64,000 bases of DNA, taken from contig JAJGOT010000318.1 in NCBI GenBank assembly GCA_022457155.1, forward strand, positions 510,001 through 574,000. Reading direction: 5' to 3'. The DNA is from Cladopsammia gracilis (lineage: Eukaryota > Cnidaria > Anthozoa > Scleractinia > Dendrophylliidae). The notes under the pieces were generated by a model. The model made no database searches. It saw only the letters and a list, made by a program, of their open reading frames with translations, and had not been told where the DNA came from. Of this stretch, positions 42,096 through 51,480 are shown piece after piece (position 1 is the first letter of the stretch; every line of letters begins with the position of its first letter). A program made the position numbers and the translations under genes.

Positions 42096-42138
42096 AAAAA
42101 AAAAAACAAAAAACAAAAACAAAAAAAAAAACAGTTTT

Positions 42139-42240
42139 TCATTTTTTATTGCAAGAAAAAAGTTTCTCAAGGCGCAAACGCCTCATTGTTTGCACAATCT
42201 CTTTCAGTTTTTCAGAATTTATTTTGATTTCAAAGGCCAT
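42139..42240 (-). CDS. Small basic peptide frame, 33 codons
   Basis: MAFEIKINSEKLKEIVQTM.. begins at 42240 and ends at 42139. It is amphipathic and basic (RRLRLEKLF) near the end. It might be the real N-terminus of the membrane protein gene, separated from it by the A-run and palindrome, or a separate mini-gene. Support is weak. The rest of 42241-42487 shows no gene. Confidence 0.3.
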   Translation of the reverse strand: MAFEIKINSEKLKEIVQTMRRLRLEKLFSCNKK

Positions 42241-42487
42241 TTTTAGACTTCAAACAATAAACAAACTCTATAATTAAATTTTATAGAACTTACTCCAATA
42301 AAGGGTCTGACTTGTATAGCATCCCATTCATTCAATGAGATATCAGTCTGTATTTTTTGTTTTCTCCCACCTGCGGTTGATGTGAAATTTCTTTTCATAA
42401 TTTCAACTGTAATGGGTGGTTAAAATTTTGGTTTCTATTCAAAATTTCAGCAAAAACTGCCTTTAATTTACATTTAATAGGAATGAT

Positions 42488-44133
42488 TTAATCATCATCA
42501 TCACCATTAAATTTGATATATATTGCTGGATCCTCCATAAATCCACTTAGGAAAAAAGATGATTTCTTTCCAATCAGAGAATGACCATTCATATCCAAAT
42601 CAGTCTCCATAACCATCTTTTGATTTTCAGACGCAGACGTCTCAAAAATGAAAGGTGCATCATAAACACTGCTACACTGCTAGCAACATCAGGTTGAGAA
42701 CCTTTGACACCATATATGATCAGATTTGCATCTCCTTTTGCAGCTGATGACGGCGTACCGTTCCATTTCAGATCCAGGAAAATATACTCAGGCGGAGTGA
42801 TCTCCCATTTATGCATGTGGATGATGGATCTTGTATAACCAGGCGTGCCTGGGTTCGAAAATTGTTTTGTTGATTGTTGATTGATATTCAGGCTTGTGCT
42901 CACGACATTAACACTCACAGAGTTCATTGAAGCAGGAAAGAATTCAATGCAAATAGTGTATTCTCCGTCTGGAAGTTTATACATGTTGAATCCAAGGCTC
43001 CCAGAGTATTGATTAAAAGCATCTTTTGTTATTTTCAAATCATACGCCTTCTTATTGAAAAGATGTGGAGAACTTGAAAAATCAGTTATTCCAGTCACCT
43101 CGATGTTATGTTCAGAGCTTGATTGATCCACATCTTCCATCAGATACCGGAATTCATCTCTCAAGTGAGAATTTGAAGTGATATGCGATTCATTGACATA
43201 TTTTTTAAGATCCTCTTCTGATTCTATCATCTTGGCTACCACATTTCCTATCTTGAGATCAAGATTGCTATCACCACTATCAACATAAGATTTTGGTGTG
43301 GGTTGATGTTCAAGAGTTGGCGCTGCAATATTGTTGATTTGTTGTGAATTCATATCCAGGTTTCCGGTCATTGTTCCACCTGTCAAAGAAAGCTTTTTTG
43401 CGACTTCGTCGTCCACATATTTTTTGTTTGCTCCTTGATCGGCAACTGTTGGATCTTTCACATTGAAAATGGTGTGATTTCCCATATCCAAACTAGTTTC
43501 CATTGGAAACATTTCTTTACAGGATAAGAAGATATTCTTGACATCATTATAAGAAACAAGATTGTTATAATGTGCCCCCAAATCATGCCATGTTTGTTGT
43601 TTTGATTGGACAACATTGAAAAGTTCTTTCAAATCAATATCTTTAGTCACTTCATGAGTGTGAGCTGGAGCATTAGGATGAAATCTTTTCAGAGTTATCA
43701 TATTGACAGCACTGAGATCATCATCTGTTTTGGTGCCTAGATTGGTAATTAGTTTGCGATTCATATTGATTTCCCCAGGATTTATAAGATTGTTTCCATT
43801 TAGATTAAAATTTCCAGTCATTCTTGACGATCCATCAACCATCACTGCATCCGCGCGGAGTTGCGTGATTTGACTTTTAGTTGCAGCAGTAGTTCTGAGT
43901 TGATTAATTTTATTGTTCAGGCTTGTTTCAAGGACATCCGTTTGATGCTTTGTGACAACATCAGAATTATTTGTTCCTTCTGCAGCATTGACCAGTTTTT
44001 TATTCTCAATATCATAGTTGTTGTCTGAATCTAATTTCAAACCGCTGCTTTGCTGAATTTGGCTTTGAATAAATTTGATATATTCATTTAAATCAACTTC
44101 GGTGAATCTTCTGATATTATTGAATATTCCCAT
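42488..44133 (-). pseudogene. Phage-tail-fibre-like spike protein (fibre 1)
   Basis: 514 codons open from MGIFNNIRRF. The first 300 residues carry repeating fibre-shaft phrases of the kind LTGGTMTGNLDMNSQQINN..P....KKYVDD, typical of trimeric tail and receptor-binding fibres. A beta-rich head follows from about residue 325. Near 42650 the homologous reading shifts frame and continues with another shaft-like phrase (METDLDMNGHSLIG) and an Asp-rich end stopping at 42488, so the last 30 residues of the 514-codon frame are not native. The inferred role is host or cell attachment, analogous to the adenovirus fibre. It shares its first six residues (MGIFNN) with the adjacent fibre 2. Confidence 0.8.
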
Positions 44134-44141
44134 TTTAGCTT

Positions 44142-44188
44142 AAGGAAATGTCTTTCTAAGGAAATGTCTTTCTAAGGAAATGTTATTT
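44142..44188. repeat. 16-bp tandem repeat, about 2.9 copies
   Basis: AAGGAAATGTCTTTCT repeats at 44142, 44158 and 44174 in the short gap between the two fibre genes, overlapping the stop of fibre 2. Confidence 0.85.
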
Positions 44189-45220
44189 CATCATGCTCAA
44201 CACCATATCTCTCACAAATCATTTTATGATGTGCTTTGATGAGAATATCGCTAAATTCATATCCCTTGTACAGAACAAACAGTTGGACATCCCCATGAAG
44301 TGGCACAGCAGTTGATGGATCGATATCCCCAAAGACCATAGTGTTAGCTCCTGGAGAAGTTGATGCAGTAAATGATTTAAGTTTCTGGCCGTTAACCCCA
44401 CAACCGGATAAATTGGTGGGTGATGCTGAGGCGTTACCTGGAATTACCCAGTGAAGAGATAAACAATGCCACTTATTCAACTGGGAAAGATTTGCTTTTG
44501 ATTTATAATCCGATACCTCCACAAAATCTGCCCCGTGAACTCCAGAGATAATTAAATCGCCATTCTGTTTATAACAAACGAACTTATCCCATCCCTCATT
44601 GTTGTGCCCAAACAAGCCATTTCGATAAACTGAATGAGGGCCAGTGAAAGATAAGGTTCTGAAAAGAATAAAAATATTCACAATATCTGCTGCGCCTCCT
44701 TGAGGATTAAGATTTATTTCTGAAATAAGTTTGTCATCTTGTCCATCAAACTCAATATAGTATCTTTTAGCATTCTTAGCGGTTGAGAGATTTGGTCTTT
44801 GATTTGATATATTTTGTCTGGCATCTAATCCTGAAAGAGTTTGATCTGAAATTTTCTTTATTTTTCTAGTTCCAGATTCACGTGCAACTTCAGTACCGCG
44901 TTCAATTGAATAGAAACATTTTGCATTTTCTTTAATATATGCATCCACATATGTTGATGTTGCTGCCGAAAGAATGGAAAGAAGACCAGATTGAGCTACA
45001 GCGTGGTCGACGTAACTCTTTGTCGCAGCATCGGCATTAGAAACTGGAGTTGGAAGATTTGTGCTTTTATTTGAATTTAAATCAATATCGCCTGTAAATA
45101 ATCCTCCTTCTGTGGCTTTTGCGTCAACATAAGCAATTGATGCAAGATGCGAAATATCTTTAGCTTCTTCTTCTGAATATACGGCCGCTGGAGCCGTGAA
45201 TGATTGTTAAATATACCCAT
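44172..45220 (-). pseudogene. Fibre 2 with concanavalin/LamG-like head
   Basis: The long open part (44172-44948, 258 codons) has a beta-sandwich pattern resembling LamG/concanavalin-like lectin domains: RYYIEFDGQDDKLISEIN near the start of the domain, NGLFGHNNEGWDKFVCYK, and KWHCLSLHWVI in the middle. Upstream the same frame stays open to about 45200 with shaft phrases (GGLFTGDIDLNSNK, DAATKSYVDHAV), whereas the start codon, ATG 45220 with MGIFNN, is in another frame. One indel near 45195-45205 separates them. Its start is 2 bp from the stop of the ATPase gene (45222), so both are probably read as one unit. Confidence 0.78.
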
Positions 45221-45221
45221 T

Positions 45222-45861
45222 TTAGAAAGGTTCATCAAAGTTTTTCTTGGCACTTTTCTTTTCTTTGTCAAGGAAAAGGAATTCATAAGGTCCTAGCCTA
45301 TTGAAAAGATGTGGTTCAACCAAATTCTCTTTTGCAATGAGATCCAAGTGGTTTTTTTGTTGCTGGTGGATACAGAATCATATGCGAACAATTCAAACGA
45401 ATTTTTTGTGGAACATCATAATAAGATTGGGAAAGATAAATTGGGCTGATTCCATGATGTCTTCCGTCTGTCCAGTGATTTGCAATGTGTTTTTGAATCC
45501 GTTCAGGTGAGTTGATAAGATCATCAAAAACGACTACTTTTCTGTTGTTGTTTGGATATTCTGAGGTATCCAGGATTTCCTCCGGTCCAAGAAGTTCCAG
45601 CACTGGATACCCAACTTTTTCACTGACGCCTTCCATCAACTTTTGGAGGTCTTGAAATTTATCTTGATGCTGATTGGGGGTATAGAAATAAATTTTATCA
45701 TAATAAATTAGAGGTTGTCTCAACATATGCATAAGCGTGTTTGTCTTTCCACAGCGAGTTTGACCCGCAATAAGCATTCTGAAATCCTCATCCAGGAAAT
45801 CGTTGTATTTGCGGTTCGCTGTTCGATTGTTTATATTGCGATCATAATTTGGAATCTTCAT
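45222..45861 (-). pseudogene. A32/FtsK-type DNA-packaging ATPase
   Basis: The main frame, 45316-45912, has Walker A IAGQTRCGKTNT and Walker B KVVVFDDLIN, then GRHHGISPIYLSQSYYDVP with the sensor region typical of Polinton and adenovirus-like packaging ATPases. I prefer the Met at 45861 (MKIPNYDRN), because it forms the end of the palindromic divergent promoter. The frame is open to 45912. A run of seven A near 45350 marks a frameshift: the natural C-terminus continues in the next frame to a stop at 45222-45224. No zinc finger is present, unlike the ATPase of the small element. Confidence 0.88.
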
Positions 45862-45920
45862 TTTAAGTGTTGAGACAACATTTATCTCTTGAGATAACTT
45901 TGTTTTCAACACTTAAAATG
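45859..45920. promoter_or_regulatory. Palindromic divergent promoter between ATPase and coiled-coil genes
   Basis: The 62 bp from the minus-strand ATG (45859-45861) to the plus-strand ATG (45918-45920) is an imperfect inverted repeat. Both genes begin within CATTTTAAGTGTTGA / TCAACACTTAAAATG arms, with a central TCTCTTGAGATA. The leader of each gene is thus nearly identical. The same Kozak-like context (TTAAAATG) may coordinate late expression. Confidence 0.75.
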
Positions 45921-46618
45921 GATCTTGAAAGAATAAAGAAATATGTCGAACGTGAACGGCAAGGTTATCAGATTGCGAAAGCAGTCACCGATGTAAAGAA
46001 TGAAATAAAAGACCGAGAACAGGGAAGAGATGTTGTTATGAGTGATTATTCCAAAACCCTCAGAGAACCTTTGATTGAACAACAGAAGAAGACAGATGCA
46101 AAACAAGATGCAGTGATTGAGCAACTCAGACAAAATCAACTTGCTTTGACTGAAGGTATTCAAGACATCGCCACGCTGAATAAAGAGTTGCCACTTGAAG
46201 GCGATGAAGGCGTGACGTTGCCAATACCCTGTAAATCACCAAGAAGATTTGATATCGATATCTATAAAGGAATTTCTGAGGAAGATAAAAACATTTTCCA
46301 ACAATATCATTTACAACCTTTAGACAGCCTTTTAGGGTTACCAATTGAAAGCGTTCAAGAGGCCAAAAAATTGTGTAAAAAAATAGACAAACCCAAAATT
46401 CTTCACAGATAGCTAATTTACAAAAGAAACAGACGACAAACCTGGTCTTAAGTGACGTTGAGAAAAAGAAAATGGATAAATTAAAGTCTGACGCGCGAGC
46501 CTTAGACAAATATAGAGATCAACTTAATCTCTTAATTGACGCAGAAGCAGGAGTAATGGTAACTCCACAAAAAGGAAAAGGCATTCGCGATAATAAGCAG
46601 TCGCTGCGCTCTTATTAA
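45918..46618 (+). pseudogene. Coiled-coil protein, possible capsid scaffold
   Basis: The frame from ATG 45918 gives about 164 residues: a charged helical N-terminus (MDLERIKKYVERERQGYQ), a long Gln/Lys-rich coiled coil (residues about 35-95) and a basic end. At 46385-46412 the reading shifts frame and continues for about 70 codons (..DVEKKKMDKLKSDARALDKYRDQL..) to TAA 46616-46618. After that stop the same frame runs on without an ATG into the capsid protein. Its position just before the capsid gene suggests a scaffold or minor virion protein; no family name can be assigned with certainty. Confidence 0.65.
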
Positions 46619-47945
46619 CAACCAAAACGAAATGCATATAAGATTCAAAAAGATCATTATATATATTATGATCTCGAAACACCATTGAATGACAATGTCG
46701 CGAATGACAACATGCAGACAAAAGATAATTATCGCTTCAACGTTGATAATTCCTCAGAAGCAAACCCAATTGATTGGCATAATGCATATTTAGAGGTTGA
46801 CTTTAAGCTTGTTACAACGGCAGATAGTGCAACTGGCATAGGCGCAGGGGGAAATAATGGTGCTCGTGATTGCACAACAACAAATGGCAATACTTTCATA
46901 AAAGAAATCCAAGTAGAATGTAATGGACAAACAGTCTATAACAACTCAAGAGCCAATGAATCAGCAAATGTTTTGTCGCTCTTGAAATACACAAAAAGTT
47001 ACGCCGCTTCGGTTGGGCAAGATCAGTTCTTCTATCCTGATACGTCAACAGGAACAACAGAAGCACGGCCAAATCAGGCACTGCATAATGATGGTTTTGC
47101 CAGACGGAAAATCCTGACTGATGCCGCAGCTATCAACAAAATATCAATTCCTCTGAATTTATAGTTATTTCGCTGCTTTCAAAAATAACCTTCGCCCAAA
47201 TATAAAGACAAGCATTTTGCTGAGACTGGAAAATGACAACAACTTGATTTTCAGAAATGGCGCTGCGCCAGATTCAAAAGTGATTGTCACTAAACTCAGA
47301 TTGTGGTGCCCAAAAATAATTTTCAATGCTGTTGGGCTGGATCAATATGTCAAGGATTATCTGACACCGAAAAAGTGGACATATTTGAGAGAGCACCATG
47401 AAATAGCCCAAACAACAGCCGTGAATAGCTCCTTCCGCATTTCCACAGGACTTCGAAGACCGAGGCAAGTGCTTATTTGGGTTGTTCCAACGGCATCTTA
47501 TAATAGCCAGACACACAATATATTCACATTCAACATTGGAGCAAACAACCGGTATTTCAGTCGAGCACAGCTAGAGATGAACAACAGTATTTATTATCCC
47601 CAATTGGAAATGACAACGGATGAAGAATCAAGGCTTTACCGAGCTTTGAAGTCCTTCAATTCCGCTTAGAATGACGGTTTGAGTGGGCCGTTGATAACTC
47701 GAGCAAATTTCAAAAATCTTTATGGGATGTTGTACTTCGATCTCCGAAACCAAGAAGATGATGTGAAAAATGCGGTCGTTGCTTTGACGTTCAGATATGA
47801 ACTGAATGGAGCAAATAATACCCCCTACACATTGAATGCTTTGCTGCTGCATGAAAAAGAAATTGAATTATACCTCATCAAACAAGCTTTTGATCAAAGC
47901 ATAGACGCGCAGAATATTATTCCGATATTAAAAATATTGAAATGA
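46619..47945 (+). pseudogene. Major capsid protein (double jelly-roll type), broken
   Basis: Three open pieces form one beta-rich protein of about 440 codons. The pieces are 46619-47163 (IDWHNAYLEVDFKLVTT near the start, then TFIKEIQVECNGQTVYNN), about 47164-47669 (KLRLWCPKIIFN, KKWTYLREHHE, IWVVPTASYNSQT, RYFSRAQLEMNN) and 47679-47945 (NFKNLYGMLYFDL, TFRYELNG). The first junction (about 47160) is a frameshift. The second (TAG 47667-47669) is an in-frame stop after which the same frame continues. The set matches Polinton/adintovirus major capsid proteins. No in-frame ATG lies between the preceding stop (46618) and about 46712, so the original start is lost or lies in the upstream gene. Confidence 0.8.
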
Positions 47946-48787
47946 CGACTTATATCGAATACCATGTAAATTTATCTGATGGACAGAAAGCAAAGCTTGC
48001 AAGAGCTGTGAAGAATTCATCACCAATCACACTGAGACTTTCAAAAAATGAATTGAAGGGAAATGACGAATTGATGCTGACAAAAACACAAATAAACAAA
48101 ATAAAAAGATCCATTCAAGAAAACAAAGGAGTTGAAATTTCAATCTCTAAAACACAAATAAGAAAAGCTGTCAAGCAGGGAGGAAGCCTTTGGAGTTATT
48201 TGATATCTCTTGGCACAAAGCTGCTTCCTTTTACAACAAAAGGAGTCTCAAAAGTAGCACCCCATCTTGCTACAGGAGCATTGAGTGCTTTAGGTAGTCT
48301 TGGGATTGATAAAATATTCGGAAAAGGTATTGCCGTGCCATTCAACTTTCTTCCGCAACTTTCAAAAGTTAGAGAGTTAACTAAAAGCCAATTAGATTCT
48401 GTTAAAAGAGGACTTAAGATTGGCAGCGGAATAAATTTCAAACCCACACAGCGACAAATTCACGGTGGACTTCTTGGAACACTAGCGGCGATAGGAATCC
48501 CGATGGCTATTGAGCTGGCATCGAAATTATTCGGCTCTGGGCTTCAGGTGCCTAAAAAGGCTGGCGGTCGCGGCGAAGCCGGGCTGCAAGTATCCCCAAA
48601 ACCAGGACGACTTTATCCATATATGCCGCCGCCATTGTTTGGAACATGGGAACAGCAGGGGAAAGGACGTGGAAAACAAAAAAAATCTGGAGAGGGAGCG
48701 AAGCGACCGCGACTGAAAGGAGACGGAATTCTGTTGGGGCCGAACAGTCCCTTTCAAAACATTCCCCTCGTAGGAGCAATTCTCTGA
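47942..48787 (+). CDS. Hydrophobic capsid accessory protein (pVI/pX-like role)
   Basis: 281 codons, intact, starting with ATG 47942 that overlaps the capsid stop by 4 bp. The N-terminal 80 residues are basic and helical (LSDGQKAKLARAVKN). Two glycine/alanine-rich hydrophobic segments follow (KVAPHLATGALSALGSLG near residue 105; GGLLGTLAAIGIPMAIEL near 180), then a Pro/Gly/Lys-rich tail ending NSPFQNIPLVGAIL. Amphipathic and hydrophobic helices plus a processed-looking C-terminal tail resemble membrane-lytic or cement proteins of adenovirus-like capsids. The role is inferred from context and composition. Confidence 0.72.
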   Translation: MTTYIEYHVNLSDGQKAKLARAVKNSSPITLRLSKNELKGNDELMLTKTQINKIKRSIQENKGVEISISKTQIRKAVKQGGSLWSYLISLGTKLLPFTTKGVSKVAPHLATGALSALGSLGIDKIFGKGIAVPFNFLPQLSKVRELTKSQLDSVKRGLKIGSGINFKPTQRQIHGGLLGTLAAIGIPMAIELASKLFGSGLQVPKKAGGRGEAGLQVSPKPGRLYPYMPPPLFGTWEQQGKGRGKQKKSGEGAKRPRLKGDGILLGPNSPFQNIPLVGAIL

Positions 48788-49312
48788 GGCCACCATTCAA
48801 GGATGTTCCCTTATCAAACTTCGACCTGTTGAAATGGATAAATTTTTTGAAAATCCCCAATTTCAAAGGCGTCTTTTCAAGAGATTCGACAAATCATATT
48901 CATAAGACAGGCTGCTGTATTATTAATTTAGATGATTCAGTTGGAAATGGAACACATTGGGTCGCAACATTTGTGGGCGACAAACTTATTTATTATTTTG
49001 ATTCGTTTTGCTTACGGCCACCCGATTCAAGACATCAATTCTGTGCGATGTGGATTTTATTGTTTATATTTCCTAGATAATATTCATGAAAAATCATTTT
49101 TTGATTGTCTCAAAGTGTTTGATTTAAACCATCCAATGAAAAATGAAAAATTCATAAAAAATATTTCGACTAAAAATGGAATCATATTGTATAAAGGAAA
49201 AACGAATGACTGGATGCGCGGAACCATCAGGGTATATGACAACAAAAAATGGAAGACAGATGTTTTTCTGTCATTGCGCTTCATGCGGAATAAAGAAAAC
49301 AAGATTTGTTAA
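48787..49312 (+). pseudogene. Adenain-like (C5) cysteine protease
   Basis: The first frame gives SNFDLLKWINFLKIPNFKG, then INLDDSVGNGTHWVATFVG with the catalytic His at 48955-48957 and YYFDSF with the acidic partner near 49000. Near 49015-49030 the reading moves to the next frame, where VRCGFYCLYFLDN carries the catalytic Cys at 49049-49051. A His-Asp-Cys order with THWV and CGFYCLYF is the adenovirus protease/Ulp1 pattern. This enzyme would process virion precursors during maturation. A lysine-rich tail of about 60 codons follows to 49312 and may belong to this gene. No clear ATG is visible at the start; the frame is open from before 48787, overlapping the previous gene. Confidence 0.82.
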
Positions 49313-49339
49313 GCAGTCAAACTAGCGCGGCCCTCACAA

Positions 49340-50026
49340 GGTGGGGGCATCGGATCGACAATAGCACAACTCGGACTTGAAGGCATGATGCGTGCTGTCC
49401 CGTGGCTGGGAAGAAAAGCTGTTGAAATGGGCCGTTATGGCGCAAGTGAGTTGCTAAGGAATAAAAACGCTCAGAAAAATGTTATAAATTATGGATTGGA
49501 AAAACTAACTCCAATGATACAAAATGTCGGTAGTCAAGCACTAGATCAATTATCAACGCAAATAAGGCCAAACAAAAAATATAAGACACATAGAAAGGAT
49601 CTCGACGGCAGCAGGTTTAATGCGCATAAGCTTATTGGTAAGCTTCCAAGGCCAAAAGGGGGATTCACTCCAGGTAAATATAAATATATGGGCCCATACA
49701 ACCCATTACAAGAACAGCTCGAATACGATCCTGAAACGGGTGAAGTCCTGAAATGGAATGATCTGCCATATAACAAAGTAGATGAAATTTCGGCTTATCA
49801 TGACATTTGTTATGACAGAGTGAAGACAGGCAAGACAAACAAAGGCAATTGCGACAGGCAAATGGTTGCTGAACTTGACAAGATCCCCTATGGCGACATG
49901 CCAAAATGGGGCCAAGCGGCAAGATTCATTATCAATACGACACGGAAGCTTGGACTCGGCTTCGCCGCCAGCTCCGCTGGATTAGGGGTTTCAAATTCAA
50001 ATTCAGAAAACGGCAGAAGATTTTGA
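49340..50026 (+). CDS. Phospholipase A2-domain (parvovirus VP1u-like) virion protein
   Basis: The frame is open from about 49340 (GGGIGSTIAQLGLEG); the first Met is at 49385. The N-terminal half is helical (residues 1-60 of the Met-started frame). Next comes TPGKYKYMGPYNPLQEQL, whose YMGPYNPL resembles the calcium-binding loop, then VDEISAYHDICYD with the His-Asp catalytic pair. This order matches the secreted-type PLA2 domain used by parvoviruses and some Polintons to breach endosomal membranes. A C-terminal part (GDMPKWGQAARFIINTTRKLGLG) follows. The gene ends at TGA 50024-50026, overlapping the start of the integrase reading, and both may once have formed one polyprotein. Confidence 0.82.
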   Translation, partial: GGGIGSTIAQLGLEGMMRAVPWLGRKAVEMGRYGASELLRNKNAQKNVINYGLEKLTPMIQNVGSQALDQLSTQIRPNKKYKTHRKDLDGSRFNAHKLIGKLPRPKGGFTPGKYKYMGPYNPLQEQLEYDPETGEVLKWNDLPYNKVDEISAYHDICYDRVKTGKTNKGNCDRQMVAELDKIPYGDMPKWGQAARFIINTTRKLGLGFAASSAGLGVSNSNSENGRRF

Positions 50027-50937
50027 GTAACGGCTGGCCTCAAAATCTGGCAGAAGAGTTACACCAGCCGACTAAACGCAGATTTAAAAAGAGGAGAGTC
50101 ATTGCATACGGAATAGACAAGATATGGTCTGCAGATTTAGTCGAGATGGGTAAATTTTCGAAGTGGAACAAGGGATTTAAATATCTTTTGACGGTCATCG
50201 ATGTTTTCTCAAAATATGGCTGGATTCGCCCATTAAAAGACAAGAGAGGACAGTCTGTTGCAAAAGCTTTCAAATCAATATTTAACACAAAGCGGCAACC
50301 AGAAATGATTTGGGTGGATAAGGGCCAAGAATTTTGTAACGAAATTGTTGAAAATCTGCTGAAGAAGCATGGCATAACTTTGTATTCCACTCAAAACGAG
50401 GAAAAAGCATCTGTTATTGAACGTTGGAACAGAACGGTAAAGGAGAACTCTGGAAGCTTTTTTCAGCTAATAATAACACAGTGTATTTCGACAAACTTGA
50501 CAGGTTACTCTATGAATATAATCACACCTATCATACACGCGTTAAGATGACCCCCGCAGAAGCCAGTTTGATTAAAAAAGAGAGAAAGGTTTTCGCTAAT
50601 TTATATGGAGATTTAATTTATGCTAAACACGTCCCAGCAAAATTTAAAATCGGCGACAAAGTTCGTATTTCAAAATTTAAACGAAAGATATTCGATAAAG
50701 GTTTTACACCGAACTGGACAGAAGAAGTATTTGTTATTGACGAAATATTGAACACAAATCCTGTAACGTATAAATTAGTTGATCTGTTGGGAGAGAAAAT
50801 AACCGGGTCATTTTATGAAGCCGAATTGCAACCTACGATTTTCCGCATTGAAAAAGAAATCCTTGGTTAAATGGAAAGGCTACTCTGACAAATTCAATAG
50901 TTGGATTCCGCTGAGTGATGCGGAAAAGCTATCTTAG
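49990..50937 (+). pseudogene. rve integrase with C-terminal chromodomain
   Basis: The first frame (to 50550) carries the retroviral-type integrase core: Asp in WSADLVEM, Asp in WVDKGQEF and Glu in SVIERWNRT, an intact D,D,E triad. It breaks near 50460 and continues in the next frame (50424-50870, YNHTYHTRVKMTPAEA, FKIGDKVRISKFKRK). A second indel near 50860 moves it again to a chromodomain end (VKWKGYSDKFNSWIP), stopping at 50935-50937. Integrase makes the 6-bp target duplications of Polintons; the chromodomain would steer insertion to marked chromatin. Upstream of 49990 the same frame is open to 49906, but that part overlaps the PLA2 gene. Confidence 0.9.
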
Positions 50938-51156
50938 CTTTATGACTTACATGTAAGATGTAAAATACAACCAATTTTCTGATTTGTTGAGAGTGTATTA
51001 TGCATAATACAATTTCTGATTGGTTAAAACAGACCACATGACAAGGGAAAGTTTCATTACATCAGAGAATTGAATGAATCAGCAGTCATGCATTCACAAG
51101 TAATATATACATTGTACGTACGACGGGCGACAGAAATTGATAATAATCAAGAATTT
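50938..51156. other. Non-coding spacer before the right TIR
   Basis: 219 bp with no gene. It contains GTATTATGCATAATAC (about 50995-51011), a perfect 16-bp palindrome, and two ATTTCTGATTGG-like words. Confidence 0.6.
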
Positions 51157-51480
51157 ATTTATCTGCGAAGATGGAATACACACTCTTGCTTGGGGAGACT
51201 GGCGTTTGAAATCAACGTAATAGAACCGCTAATAATTAAGGATGTTAAAGATGTTTTTTGGATCGCCTAAATTAACGATACAAATGCCGCTGAATAGTAA
51301 CAGATTTTTTAGGACTTTATTTTTTGGATTTTTGTTTACGCTGGAATTAGCGATGACTTAGGGAATAACGCTGGGAGTTGGCGGAAGAAAATTCGGAAAA
51401 TCCTCATTTTGGGTAACAAAGGGGATGTGAAAAATGATGTGAAAGTGGCAATGAGCCAGAATCGGCCTTTTACAACTACT
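51157..51480 (-). repeat. Right TIR of the large Polinton
   Basis: Inverse of 36014-36337. It carries a mirror copy of the polymerase gene's last codons (51157-51220), so the polymerase end is present twice. It is followed by AGCGTT at 51481. Confidence 0.9.

Larger units (their letters stand above)
36014..51480. mobile_element. 15,467-bp Polinton/Maverick (adintovirus-like) element
   Basis: TIRs of 324 bp (36014-36337 and 51157-51480) begin AGTAGTTGTAAAAGG and end with its inverse. The target duplication AGCGTT is at 36008-36013 and 51481-51486. The empty target (ATAAGCGTTCAAAA) is present near 15000 and 27022. Protein-primed DNA polymerase B, rve integrase, A32-type ATPase, adenain-like protease and jelly-roll capsid proteins together define Polintons. 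The PLA2-domain and fibre-like genes point to the animal adintovirus-like branch. Lesions are few and mostly 1-nt, so the insertion is young or partly mis-sequenced. Confidence 0.95.
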
